Shown: positions 12,405 through 24,022 of the stretch, piece by piece
Layout of the letters: every line of letters begins with the position of its first letter
How positions within the stretch are numbered: position 1 is the stretch's first letter
Assembly: GCA_015178975.1 (NCBI GenBank)
Contig: WHVD01000261.1
Coordinates: forward strand, 1 to 64,000
DNA: 64,000 bases
Direction of reading: 5' to 3'
Source of the DNA: Hysterangium stoloniferum
Lineage: Eukaryota > Basidiomycota > Agaricomycetes > Hysterangiales > Hysterangiaceae
Notes under the pieces: model-generated
What the model saw: the letters and a program-made list of their open reading frames with translations, nothing else
Told to the model about the DNA's origin: nothing
The model's database searches: none
Made by a program: the position numbers and the translations under genes

Positions 12405-12705
12405 GGTGACTACGAGTATTTTGACCGCCCACGCTATGCACCTCAAACATCTTGTGTACGACGTTGGAGCTATAGCTCACGTCTTTCTTCTCATCATGGG
12501 AATTTACTACGGATTTGGACTGGCTATGGAATACCCAGTGTATTCCATGGTGTATTCCATAGCCAGTCCAAGTTAGTAGCAAATCCCCATGATAAGAAGA
12601 AAAACATGAGATATAGCTCCAATGTCGTATGCAAAATTGTTTAGGCTCATAGCGGTAGGTTTGAAAAACATGTGGGTTATGGCGTGAGTGGTCAAAATAC
12701 TCGTA
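12405..12705. repeat. Second inverted repeat built from exon 1 of the same gene
   Basis: The left arm (about 12,405-12,541) and right arm (about 12,556-12,705) pair around GGACTGGCTATGGAATAC / GTATTCCATAGCCAGTCC. The right arm is in the ancestral minus orientation and the left arm is its inverted copy, with indels. Confidence 0.8.
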
Positions 12706-12770
12706 GTTCTTATTGTCTCCAAAAATCATTGATAACACGTTGCTTACCACTGCAATTCAGGTACGTATAG

Positions 12771-15446
12771 AGATCATTTCGGCTCCGAAAACAAGCTCAG
12801 CTCAGCTCATCACACATATAATTGACTAGAACATGCATCGTATTATTCACTGAAGACTCATACGCTATCTAGAGCCCCAGACAGAGCTCTCAGGTATAAC
12901 AACGAGCTCGATGTTGTTATGCTCTTACGGCTTATCTTGTCGTGTCTCCACCAAGTAACGCCCCATAGTTCCCAAAAGAGTGTGAGGGTGCCAGTCAAAT
13001 AGTGAAAAATTAAATGAATACACGGGGGATATATACGTAATTTTTTACAGCACGTGAACACTTATCATTAATATGGTTTATAGAGTTGGGTTATCTGCTC
13101 AAGTCACAAGCTTATAAGTAAACTTCGCGAGTCATGCGAACTTCGTCACAAGGTATTATCGGATTGGTTACATCTGGTGGGTATTTAGAGCGATAGATGG
13201 AATCACCCTGTGCCCATTAGAGATAAGTCAGGGGCACCTGGGAACGCCAAGCGGATGGGAGGAACTGGACTTTGGCATACCACGATGCCCCGACGCGCGG
13301 GGCGCATCATTAATTTCGCTGTGACCTGCGGAAGCTTAAGTACCAAGGCTGTACCGTCACGCGATCGCTTGGGGAGAGTGAATCGGCAAGATAAGCAGTG
13401 GGCGACGGGCGCCTACTGCGGCGTTTTGCGATTGGGCCGAAATTCGGCTGCAACGCAACAGATGCCGCAAGAGACGGTTTGTTGAGGAAATTGTGGTTGA
13501 AAAACGAGCAAGATCGGTTGGGTTTATTTCCAAATGTGGACCTGTGGAAGGTGGCGTAGCTCTCTTTTGCATTTTCTACGAGATCGCATGAATTTTGTTT
13601 ATGTTTGGGTTAGGGAAGGGCGGTTCCAATAGTTGGCATCTTGGCCGGCTTTGACTTGAAGAATGGAAACAATAGTTAAGTCGGAGTTTCGGAACATGTG
13701 CCGAGTTACCGCCGGGTCATTTGATGCCATCGCTTCGTCCAATTACGTCAGGCATGGGCTTTAGTTCCTTAACGAGAAATTCTTCTCGATCGGGAAGAAT
13801 GGAAATACAAGTCATGAGTCATGCATCATCCATTTAGGAGTTGCTTAAAATTGAACTGTACAAGCTTCGTACAGAACAAGCGCCCGTCGCCTACCTGGCC
13901 CTTTCGCATTCTCGTACATACTTGTTTATCTCGGTCTCGATATCGATTTAAAATGGTGGTAGGACCTCCCAAGGGCGTGTATTTGAGTTCCTCGTTATGA
14001 ATAATCCGCGCAACTAATCTGCAAAGCGCATATACCCAACAAATCCGCGGATACATTGACGCTACCTATTCATTGCGCACATGTTTGACTATGAATAAAA
14101 AATTTTAATGTATCCGTTAATATATCTCCTGACGAAGGGCTTCCGCCGGAATCGCGCCCACCAAGCTATCCTGCATCAACTTCATCCTCCTTTGGTTGGA
14201 TGCAACTTCCGCCAATCTCTAGCCCCACATGATGTCTTGTGACACGTTTCATGTATACCAAGTCAATGCACTACCGATGCCATAGATCCTACGACTAAGC
14301 CAGTCATAAAGGAGGGAAGGCCGTCAATGAATTTATTCAGTCCCCTTTCTACGGCTAAGATATAAACACCAATACATGTTTGTCGTCACTAGACATCTCC
14401 CACTGGAGCCATTTATTCCGGTTGTTTCAGCCCTCCCGCCACCATGTGATAGGTGATTGTGACCATTGTGACCACTTGCAATACATTTTGTGGAGAAAGA
14501 AGCCAGGCTAAAAATAGAGAGGATGTCGCCATACCAAACTACAATTCAAAAACAGGGGCAAATGAAGAATGAGAGGTCCGAAAATCTGCTCAAATACTAT
14601 ACATGAATCATGTTCCACACCCACGGCCTCCTATGACCGACACTGAGCCCTCCGAAACGCAGCAACTTCCCTATCACAAGTCCCAAGAGACCCATGTCAG
14701 ATTGAGCGCCGTTAAAGGGCAAGAAGCACCTCCGGGCAAGGAGCTCCGAGCTTAAAGCGGACGATCCCGTGTTCATCAATCATCACACGGATCTTATCAA
14801 TTTAATATCGATGCTTCGGAATTCTTTCCTGACTGTCTGGTTTTGCTGTGCCTTTTGGCAAATGGAGGTTATGTGGGGTATCGGCCGATATGGTTTAATT
14901 AGATCTCAAACAATAAATATTATTTTTGTCCATAAATAATTCAGAATTATCGTGACTCCGCTGATGTCGAAAATAGTTTCCGGATTTGTACTTTTTTGTC
15001 CCAATGATATATATATATTTGCATAAATTTGTCCATTGGGCATTTTTTGGTTGTACGAATAATTAATATTTGTTTTGGTGGTTTTTTTCTGCGTGCTAGA
15101 GTATTGGGCAGATTTACTTCTTTTAGTTTTGAATACATATCTATTAAATATTTACGTTTATACGACACATGAAAGAACACCTATCGTACGACGACGTTGG
15201 CAGGGACGGGGGCCCAAGTAAATTCAAAAAAATGTTACAAAAAACAAAAAAGGGATGAAGAAAGAGAAATGAGTACCGATATCAAGGAACAAGGAATCGT
15301 CTAACTTGAAAAGAAAACTATCCATCCGCCGTACACCAACACATCACCATTTTAGTTGAACGCACAGCAGATTCCATCCATCATGAACCATTAACGTACA
15401 CTTCACTGCCCAGCGGATATTCAACCAAGTCAACACAACACTCAGC
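12771..15446. other. Duplicated intergenic DNA downstream of the SREBP gene
   Basis: It is colinear with 965-3,484. About 190 bp at roughly 14,445-14,640 occur only here. No ORF is conserved in frame between the two copies, which argues against a hidden gene. A poly-T/AT-rich run lies at 14,900-15,130. Confidence 0.6.
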
Positions 15447-18400
15447 TCAACAAACCCCCACCCTCCCTGCGCCCCTCCCCATATCTGCTAAAACGTCAAC
15501 AATCCTGTCCCTCGCATCCTCCATATCAGGCGTCAAGTCGAACGCCGTGTTACCCAGTGCGCGTCGTAAAGCAAGGAGCATCGCGGCGGGAGGTTCGGGG
15601 CACGACGGGGCTGGGATGGGTATAGTTGCGGCGGTGGTTATGGCTGGGAGCGCCCCTGTGGGTCCTGTTGTAGTCGTGGTTAGAGTTGCCGCTGTTGTTG
15701 TACTGCCAGCAGACGCAGCAGACACGGTGAAAATATACCGATAGAGCATCGTTGTCATCATTATAAGTTTCGCGTCCCGTACCATGTCTTCTTCGCCAAC
15801 GCCAGTCACGCCATCCTCCTCGGACTCACTACTACACTCGCTCTCGCTCTCCTCCAGAATATCAGTCAACTCATGAGGATAGAGGTACGATGATGGCGAA
15901 ATAGTGGTTGCGCTCATGCCTAAACCAGTGTTTGCACCTGAAGCAACAGAGACCCCAGTTATGCCGACACCGATCGAACCCGCGCATTTCTCAATCATGC
16001 GCGTAAGATCCGCAAGCCTGCCCCCAAGCTCTTTGCCCGCTTGAAGAACTGTCGTATCATCCGCGTAGGGTTGGGAATGAGGATGAGACAGTGCGCGCAT
16101 ATGTGCTTGTGGTGTTTGATCTGCAGAGTTGCCTTGGACTTGAACAGCGGGCCTTTGGTTTTGATTTTGAGTCTGGGTTCGGTCTTCTTCATCACCCACA
16201 CCCGTACCGGCCTCAACCCCAGCCCCACTCCCGATATTAACACACTCCACAAACTGTCTCGCAGCAATCTCCTTAGTCTTCAAACCAACGGTGTAAGATG
16301 CGATATATTGTGCAGGAGACTGCCTCTGTGCAGGGGCCGAGGCAGACGTAGGCACAGATACAGACGTGGTCGTGGTTGGATGCAACTGCGAGTGCCCATA
16401 AGAGCTCTTAACGACCTCCGCCGCTTCTTCTACGCTCATTCCAAGCACTAACTTCTCAAATGCTGTGGTATCAGCCACCTTTCGAGCCTCGTTCCATCGT
16501 CTTTCGGCCGTGCTGCTGGAGATGGGCAGGGCAAGGAGCGCGAGGGTTATTTGGTCTGAGGCGCGGGACGTGGTAGAGGGTGAAGCGGAGGACGGGCTGA
16601 TGGATGTCGTTGAGGTGTATGTTAAGGCGTGGTGCGATGCAGAGGACACGCGAAGAGAAGCCGAAAAGGAAAGATACGTTTTAATACGTTGGATTAGCGA
16701 TGTTTTGGAAGGACCTGAGTGACAAACGTACGCGTGTCAGTAACAGTGTTTTCACTGATATTAAGATAGGATCAAAAAGCGAAACAGAACAGAAAGTCAT
16801 ATAAAGCAGCGGGGTAGAGCAGAAAAATAGCTCGAAATAAGAGATTATATGTGGTAGAGTGCAGAACGGCACAGATAAACAAAAAAAAAAAAAATTAACT
16901 CACCCCTTAAAACAATTTCTTCCGCAGCGCATCTCCACATCCTAACGTTACGGGCCGTGGCATGCAAACCGTTCCCCTTCCCTAGCGCTATACCCATCAT
17001 AACGCTCTTCACAACGACCCTCACAAGCCTGCCTAACGTACCACTCGCATTCGTCTTGCCGGGTGCGCTTTCGACACTGGGATTGAAACCATCAGCACCG
17101 TCACGGTCATGCTTAGTCGCCTTCTCATCTCCATCCTCATCGCTGGTCTCATCCTCGTCCGCAGCCCTCTCACCCTCCAACATGTGCACCGCCGCCGGAG
17201 GCTGCGCAAACACAAACCCAGGAACATACGCCCTAACACTCTGCGGTAAATACCCGCTCACGAGGGAAATGAGCAGAAGCACGGATACGACTGTGTTCAT
17301 CATTTGGAGGGGAGTCCAGGTTATGAGAAGCAAGGTAGTGGGCGTAGTGAAAGAAGCTTGGGCAGATGAAGGAGAGGGTGTCAGAACACTTCCGGAGTGT
17401 CTGTTTGTGTGTGCGTTTGAGTAGGAGTAGGAGGACGGCGCCGTGTTGAAGAAGCTGAATAATGCGAATGCGGCAAGGAGATATTTTGATGGTTGAGGTT
17501 GGGATGACTGTTGCTGCTGTGCTTGTACTTGTTGCGCAGCTTGCTGCTGTTGCTGCTGCTGCACTCCAAGCCCAGGCGGATGCAAAACCAACCTCGGTGC
17601 CTCCGCCCCCATCAGAACCTTCCTCGGTCTTCCCCTCTTTCTCTTCTCCGCATTACCAGACGTCGCGGTAGCCACATTCACAGCCGAATTCGCTGGCGCA
17701 GCACCACCCTTTTTCTCCATTTTTGCTCTTTTCCTCCTCACACCACCCTCCTCATCATCCTCATCATCCTCCCCTTCACCCCCATCATCATCATCGTCCT
17801 CGTCTCCTTCCTCATCCACCTCATCTGCCTCCTCCCCACCGAACTTGCCACGCCATTCTTGTTCCCATGTCTGGAGAAGCTTAGGGCCGCCAACGAGTCC
17901 AGATACGAGGGATTTGAGGCCGTCGGCTTCACGGGTTAGACGGAGTTCGCGGCGTTTTAGTGCTCTGTTAGTTTGATGAGGTATACGTCAGTTCATGTGG
18001 ATGTATGCGTAGCTATATTGCTCAGACGAAGACACGCACTTGATATATTCCACAGCCTTCCCCAATACAACACCCTTACTATTCTTCTTCGCAGCCTTGA
18101 CACCATCAACGTACCCTCGCTCGTTGATCACATCATCTTAGTGTCGGCATCGTAAGATTAAACAAATCAAAACCATCAAAAAATACTCACTGAAATCCCA
18201 CTTCGGGGCACTTGCCCCCGTAAGACCCTTTCCTTGTTGCGTTTGCGTCACGCCTTTTTCTAGTATCCTCAGGGCGGGTACTGCACGGCGCAAGGCGAGA
18301 ATGCGAGCGTTAAGGTTGGTGCGGTAACGTCGCTCGATGGTGGTGTGTGAAGTCTTGGGACGGCCGGATTTGGTGAGTTGGGGTGGGGTGGGGACCGGCG

Positions 18401-19351
18401 AGGAGACGGGGACTGGGACGGCAGCTAGAGCGGGTGGAATAGTGGGGCCGAGCTGCTGCTGCTGCTGTTGGTCCTGCTGCTGTGCCAATAGGTTTGCATA
18501 GACATTCATAGCTGGAAGGGTGTTCGGTCGCAGCCGTGGAATAGGCAATTTCGGCTGCGGGATTTGGGCATCTACAAGGACAGAATAAAGCTTGAGTACA
18601 TGCTACGCAAGAATAAACCGAGCTTGAACTTGAACTTGCCTGTTGAGACTGGCGACACGGGAGAAACAGGCGCCTGAAGCTGAGGTTGCAATAGTGTTTC
18701 CTTTGACGCAGAAACAGCATGCGTTATGCCTGCAGCTTCACGGGCACGTTGACTTAACTGTTCCATGAGTGAAAGATGGCTGGGATTGACGCCGGTGTTG
18801 CTGAAAATTGACTCGGGACTTGTTGAGCGGGAAGAGGCAGATGCGGCGGCGGGTGTCGGAAGTTGTTGAACTGGCGCATTACCGGACATGTTTGAGACGT
18901 TTGACATACTTGACATGCTGCTGTCATGCAGAGGTCTTGACACCGTGAATTGAAACATGGAGTCAGAGAGTTGATCTTGTTCTGCGCCGCTTCCGCCGTA
19001 AACATTATTTCCAAAATGCAAAGCATTAGGATCGATAGAGAACTGATGTGAAGTGTCGGATATGAAAGAGGTGATATCGGTATCTAGATCCATTCCCCAT
19101 TGATCACAAGGGAAATTGAAGCTCATGTTGAGGTTGAGGTCGTCCAAAGCGTCTGGCTTTGTGGTCGACCACCAATCGTTACGAGGACTCTCTGCGTCGT
19201 GTGAGCTTGAACTTGAAGAGGAGCTGACAGTAGTTGTGCTCGTGCTAGCGGCTGTACTTGAGTTAGAATCGCTAGCTGAAAGAAATAATGGGCTAAGGAG
19301 GGGATCATCTAGGGATTCTGGCTTGCAATCATCGCTTTGCGGAGAAGCCAT
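15447..19351 (-). CDS. SRE1: SREBP: membrane-bound bHLH transcription factor (Sre1 homologue)
   Basis: Five exons join in frame to 1,172 codons: 19,351-18,640, 18,571-18,191, 18,136-18,040, 17,964-16,904 and 16,714-15,447. Introns are 68, 54, 75 and 189 bp; the first uses a GC donor (AG|GCAAGT...TAG). The Ser/Asp-rich N-terminus is a likely activation domain. The bHLH spans about residues 310-400, with IERRYRTNLNARI carrying the Tyr (about residue 319) typical of SREBPs instead of Arg, and helix 2 ending LGKAVEYIKALKRRE. An acidic run, a GRPRK basic patch and polyglutamine follow. Two hydrophobic helices (about 558-574 and 617-637) form the ER hairpin, and the rest is the SREBP C-terminal region. 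In fungi this family senses sterol or oxygen, and the N-terminal domain is released to the nucleus to induce ergosterol and hypoxia genes. It is the intact counterpart of the pseudogene at 3.5-7.7 kb. Confidence 0.93.
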
Positions 19352-19522
19352 GATTGACCAGATGAGAATTAACGAGTTTAGGAGAGTGAATTAACGAATT
19401 TAGTAGCAGCGGGAAGTAAGAATTGAGGAGTATCGAGGATTAGCCACTACTTGAAGTAGATATTGTCAATGGTACGAGTGTCGCTTACATAATAATATCA
19501 GGCCACTTTCCTTACATCTACG

Positions 19523-19530
19523 TCACGTGA
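19523..19530. promoter_or_regulatory. TCACGTGA E-box upstream of the SREBP gene
   Basis: A perfect 8-bp palindrome lies 172 bp upstream of the start codon. E-boxes of this form are bound by bHLH factors, including SREBPs because of the Tyr in the basic region. Autoregulation is inferred and not shown. Confidence 0.4.
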
Positions 19531-20633
19531 TGCCAAACGCCCCTCACCGACTCTCAGTCAGTTGTGACTGCACAACTCCCCGCAGCAACACAGCTGGCTA
19601 GCTATGTATGTCGAACACCGAGTGCCTGACAACACTACTTGAACATTCCCGCTCGCCGGGTCGCTGACTGTTTATTCCACAAACATTTTAACCTATTATC
19701 ATCCTTCCATTGCCGCATCCGCCGCCGACAAGTGGACTTTGACGTTCTCGGTAGTCCTCTCTACTCCCCAGCACATCTTTAAAACGCCAACCTCTTGAAA
19801 TATTTTACCGATCCTTGCATCACCGTAGCTTACCTTTATACAATATATTTACTATATTCATTCCCATCATAGAAGTTCGCACCGTAAGGTATATCAGACT
19901 TCATTTTAACTCACAGAAGCACACCGTTTTTTGTTCTTTTTTCTTCTTGGTAGTCCTGCATTCCTGTCCTCGATATCTGCCACCTCTTCATCTTGCTGCT
20001 CGTGACCTCTTTTCTCCGACTCCCGCACAAAGGTTCGTGTCTTTTGCTAGGGCAAGCCCTAATAGGCATAGGTTTATCATGATCTTCGTGCTGAAGGGAG
20101 TACAAGCTATCTCCCCTGAGAAACCCAGCATCGAGACTTGCAACCAAGTTGCCTGCCTTCTCTGCATGCCTAGTATACTTCCTATCCTAAAGTTTCATTG
20201 TCAGCTACCGACTACACGAAAGACAATAAGATGCTCTCAAATTAAGTGTTCGAGGGATAGCCACGAACAGCAAGGACCCATCGACATTTATTCAAGGTCA
20301 TCCTGGAAAAGAGAACGAAAAGTCGAAGCGACTTTCTAGCGTTACTAACACCGATAGGACGACACTGCAAACTCGCATATAATCCTCATAATCTCATGGT
20401 AAATTCTGTGGGTGGTGTAGATCCCCAGATGAACGAAGTATTGACGGTTGAGGGATGTCACTCTGTGAAAAAGCACCGGTGGCCATTACAATTCGAGATT
20501 ATTAGGTATAACGAGTATTGCAGAAGTAAACGCGCGTATGAAAAAGGTGAGACAAAATGTCTCGAAAAGACGCAATGCGTCATATGTTCAATCTCCTCTC
20601 GAATGTACTCTTATATACGTGTAGCTAGGGAAT

Positions 20634-20661
20634 CTCTCAGCGAACGTTTATTCGCTGAGAG
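20634..20661. repeat. Perfect 11-bp stem hairpin
   Basis: CTCTCAGCGAA and TTCGCTGAGAG flank a 6-nt loop. Part of it (AGCGAACGTTTATTC) recurs at about 20,752. Confidence 0.8.
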
Positions 20662-21222
20662 TAAGTGATATGTGTATTGCCTTCTCACGAAACAAAAACT
20701 TATCTATGTATATAGTACTTAAACGTCTTTAGGTATTGTATAATACAGCGAACGTTTATTCACTGAGATACTTAAACGTCTTTAGAGATCAACGGTATGA
20801 ATCCCACATAGTAGGCCAAACCGGATTCATTTTGTAGCACGTCTCTATCGATATTTCCGTTATCAGAATCCGTACATTTGGTTGATTTTCAACACGGACT
20901 CATCTACAAAAACTGACATACCGCCGCCATTTGCCATGTAGATAATATTGATAGATCACAAATACTTGCTGAAATGGACAATCAATTCATGTGAAATACT
21001 ACTACCTGAATATCGTCTTACCATACACTCATTCCCTGGGTGGTATGGTTTATTCTAAAAGCACAAATACGTCTCATGTACTAACCAGCCCCGCATAGTG
21101 AAGCCAAATAGTGATCACGTGGCAAGGCTTTTTTTTTTTTAAAAATACATTTATATACCGCATCGCATAACTAAGATACATAGCAGTTGGGAGAAAGGTA
21201 CCTTAATGGTAGGTGGGGGCGG

Positions 21223-21445
21223 TGTTAGAATTCAAGACCCATATTATTAGGGAGTCAAGGATAAGTATAACCGACTAGTAACTATACAGTAGTTGCCTCA
21301 TTTATATACATTTTCTCGATTATGTAGGTGCTGGGGGAGTTGGGGTGATATGCCCGAGAACAAAGGGTGGAAGAACCTTTATGTCTCAGGTCATATTGCC
21401 CCCTGATTGGAAGAAGCAGAATGGTGTTTTCTTCACCTTCCAACA
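21223..21445 (-). repeat. 3' LTR of the non-autonomous Copia-like element
   Basis: It is nearly identical to 23,715-23,940, with the same TG...CA ends. Confidence 0.9.
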
Positions 21446-22280
21446 CTCCTCCTCACCGATGCTTTTCTACCGCTGTCTTATTGTAGACCAAGTAGTCTTC
21501 GTAGTCCCATGAATTGTGGACCTTCCAGGGCCTTCGTGATGGATGGTTTGCTGCAGTATATTGAGTGAGATGTGAATGTTGAAGGAAGTCGAGATAATGG
21601 AATGGATGATAATAAATTTGGGAAATTGCCACCACACTTCGGAAAGTGAGATTGTGATACATAGGATCCACTGTGCTGCGGGGGTGGTTGTGATCGGAAT
21701 TGAAAGTGAATTTGAGTTGTGAATGGTAGCTGGCCATGATCCACTTCGAACTCTCCAGTCCATTCTTTTTCGAAACTAGTAAGCCTGAATGCTGCCCCCA
21801 AAAAAAAATGATAACTTTAGTTGTAGGACTTGATACGCCATGAAATAGTCGTGATAATAAAAGTCGAGTTTTCCCTTTTTATCTGCTTTGTCAGGTCACG
21901 AAAGGTGTAGCAGTCATTGGCCAGACAAGCTTTCTGAGTCGCATAATGTAGGACTAGATTCTCCTCCTCGACTGGCATAGGCTTGTACGAATGTCGACGT
22001 ACTGTTAAAAGGTAATTGAATGAAATACTGGGCTAATGAGTGTCCCAGAGTCGGATTTGCCCAAAAAAAATCCGTTGTGCAAGATTGGGAGTTGCCTGCT
22101 TTGCCATGGTATATTAATAAGGTCTTATTCCAAAAAGTGGTTGTTCCTCCCCAATTATGCATGTGCCTATCAAAAAATAGAAGGATCGAATGTCGAGGAA
22201 ATGAAATATGAGTTTTATACTCAATAAATTGTGCCATAAATTTTGTCGCTGAAATGGCCACACAAAAGTGGGTGTGGTGG

Positions 22281-22465
22281 ACTTGGAACAAGCGGTTCCA
22301 TAAAAAATTGAGCTATATTGCCGTAAGTTTCGTCACCAGCCAGACAGAGGTGGTCATGGTCAACTTGGAACAGGCGGTTCCATAAAAATGAGCTATATTG
22401 CCGTAAGTTTCGTCACCGGGCCAGACAGAGGTGGTCGTGATTAACTTGGAACAGGCGGTTCCAAA
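22281..22465. repeat. Tandem repeat of about 82 bp, 2.3 units
   Basis: Units start at 22,281, 22,363 and 22,444 with ACTTGGAACA. Each contains GGAAC-N5-GTTCC, a small dyad. A fourth, diverged dyad occurs at about 22,553. Confidence 0.85.
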
Positions 22466-22605
22466 AGAATTCAAGTTTAAGCTCTATAAATTTTGCCATA
22501 AATTTTGTCCCAGAAATTACCTAGTTCCTATTGAGGAGTGGTTGCAGTAGACTTTGGAACAGGCAGTTCCAAGAAAATATAGCCGACAGAAAAATGACGG
22601 CGAAA

Positions 22606-22905
22606 ATTGTGCTCAGAGGCGATAGTAAGATGATGGTACCTTAATGGCACAAAGATTTCACTCAAAGGTGATAGTAAGACAGTGCATAGTGGCACACTAA
22701 AAATTCGCACATAGGTGATAGATGACGGTGTGGATTGGCACATAAAAAGGTTTCGCTCAGAGGCGATAATAGGATGGCGGTGTAGAATAGCGCCAAAAAC
22801 AATTTCACGCAGAGGCAATAGTGGGATGGTGGTGTAAAGTAGCACCAGAAACATTCCTCATGTTAGTGGTGAGGTAAAAATGTGCCCAGAGGCGATAATG
22901 AGACA
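22606..22905. repeat. Degenerate minisatellite, period about 50 bp, about six units
   Basis: Units beginning near 22,610, 22,659, 22,706, 22,757, 22,806 and 22,883 share the core CGCTCAGAGGCGATA, most followed by a GATGGTGGTG-like block and then GCAC. They are much diverged from each other. Confidence 0.7.
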
Positions 22906-23714
22906 ATGTTAATGCATCACAACAGAATTCTGAAATCAATGTCTCCAGAAATTGATAGCAGGTGAGATTGCATCGCTGATGGATAGGGCTGATTAGACGA
23001 CAACACCAATGATGTTGAGCATAGATGCGACAGATGTGGTGGCGATGAGACAATGAAGTGGGCGGTTATGCGCCGAAGTAAGTCGAAAGAGATGTTGAAG
23101 GACGATGGATATGATGCACATGCGACGAGTGTGGTTAGAATAGACAGACACCAGTATGCAGCAAGCCTAATCAAAGGAGGGCCACTTCCTTCCATGGTAC
23201 GGTGTTCTCTTCTCAACGCTCCTCCTCACCGCTCTGAAGAATGGAAGATATGGGGGTGGCTGTGATCGGTACATTGAATATAAACATAGGGAGCACCTCC
23301 TTCCTATTGTGCGGTGTCTTAACTCTCAATGCTCCTCCTCACCGCTCTACTCCTCCTGTTACGTAGTTCCCTGCTGGAGACCTAAAGGATATGATCGGTT
23401 CATTGGCTATGGAAAAGGAGGGACAGATGAGATCATAGAATGGCGACGAGTGATGTTATTTGAGTTGTTGATTGTAGAATGGTTGTAAAGTCTCGTGGAC
23501 GAAATAGAATTATGGTAGATGTGATAAATGGGTTTTCGAATGGTTATTGTTGGGATTAGTCCTGAATAATAAGCCCTAAAGAAAATATTACGAAGAGTAT
23601 TTCGAAGATGAATACAACCTGTGCAGAAAGTGGAAGGTGGGTCTTGAGACTTGAAAACACAATTGGGCAGTGTTTCGAGACTTGGTTATACGGCGCGAGC
23701 TGGGGCCCATAACC

Positions 23715-23940
23715 TGTTAGAATTCAAGACCCATATTATTAGGGAGTCAAGGATAAGTATAACCAACTACTTGTAACTATACAGTAGTTGCCTCATTTAT
23801 ATATGTTTTCTCGATTATGTAGGCGCTGGGGGAGTTGGGGTGATATGCCCGAGAACAAAGGGCGGAAGAACCTTTATGTCTCAGGTCATATTGCCCCCTG
23901 ATCGGGAAAAGCAGAACGGTGTTTTCTTCACCTTCCAACA
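23715..23940 (-). repeat. 5' LTR of the non-autonomous Copia-like element
   Basis: It is the partner of 21,223-21,445. The primer-binding site abuts its inner end at 23,700-23,714. Confidence 0.9.
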
Positions 23941-24022
23941 GGTGGCAGGATGTGTATGTAGCTGGTTGATATGGGCAAGAGGGTCAAATGTAGGGAGGGG
24001 GAGGGTAGGGATGGTGGGCTGG

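Larger units (their letters stand above)
12033..12750 (-). pseudogene. Broken copy of the left-edge membrane-protein gene
   Basis: The minus-strand start matches exon 1 of the gene at 753-964 (shared SNVLSMIFGDNK.YEYFD), then the frame is lost in an inverted duplication of the exon. The intron with CCCATGTAGCATTTCAGG and the start of exon 2 are present twice in opposite orientations (12,139-12,242 and 12,273-12,377). The remainder of exon 2 and later exons are absent. Confidence 0.75.
12139..17636. repeat. Right copy of diverged tandem segmental duplication
   Basis: This is the partner of 720-5,405. Order and orientation are conserved: broken membrane gene, AT-rich spacer, then SREBP exons 5 and 4. 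Beyond 17,636 the intact SREBP gene continues, and parts of that sequence recur at 7,217-7,742. Confidence 0.85.
19352..21112. other. SREBP upstream region and unassigned sequence
   Basis: The SREBP promoter presumably lies here. A plus-strand ORF of 174 codons (19,815-20,339) and one of 90 codons (20,396-20,668) have no recognised domain and odd composition, so I do not call them genes. Short repeats include ACTTAAACGTCTTTAG at about 20,718 and 20,769. Confidence 0.4.
21223..23940 (-). mobile_element. Non-autonomous Copia-like LTR retrotransposon
   Basis: Matching LTRs of 223 bp (21,223-21,445) and 226 bp (23,715-23,940) start TGTTAG and end CCAACA. On the minus strand, a primer-binding sequence GGTTATGGGCCCCAG directly follows the right (5') LTR, the same as in the Copia element at 35.4 kb, and a purine tract GTGAGGAGGAG precedes the left (3') LTR. 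Flanking 5-mers GGCGG and GGTGG are a likely TSD with one change. The 2.27 kb interior has only short ORFs and tandem repeats, with no gag or pol. It sits inside the LINE above. Confidence 0.85.

Noticed and set aside
19815..20339. 174-codon plus-strand ORF upstream of the SREBP gene
   Set aside because: No recognisable domain, unusual amino-acid composition, and no supporting splice or homology evidence.
22606..22905. CRISPR-like array
   Set aside because: Repeat units are degenerate with no unique spacers, and the context is a fungal retroelement.
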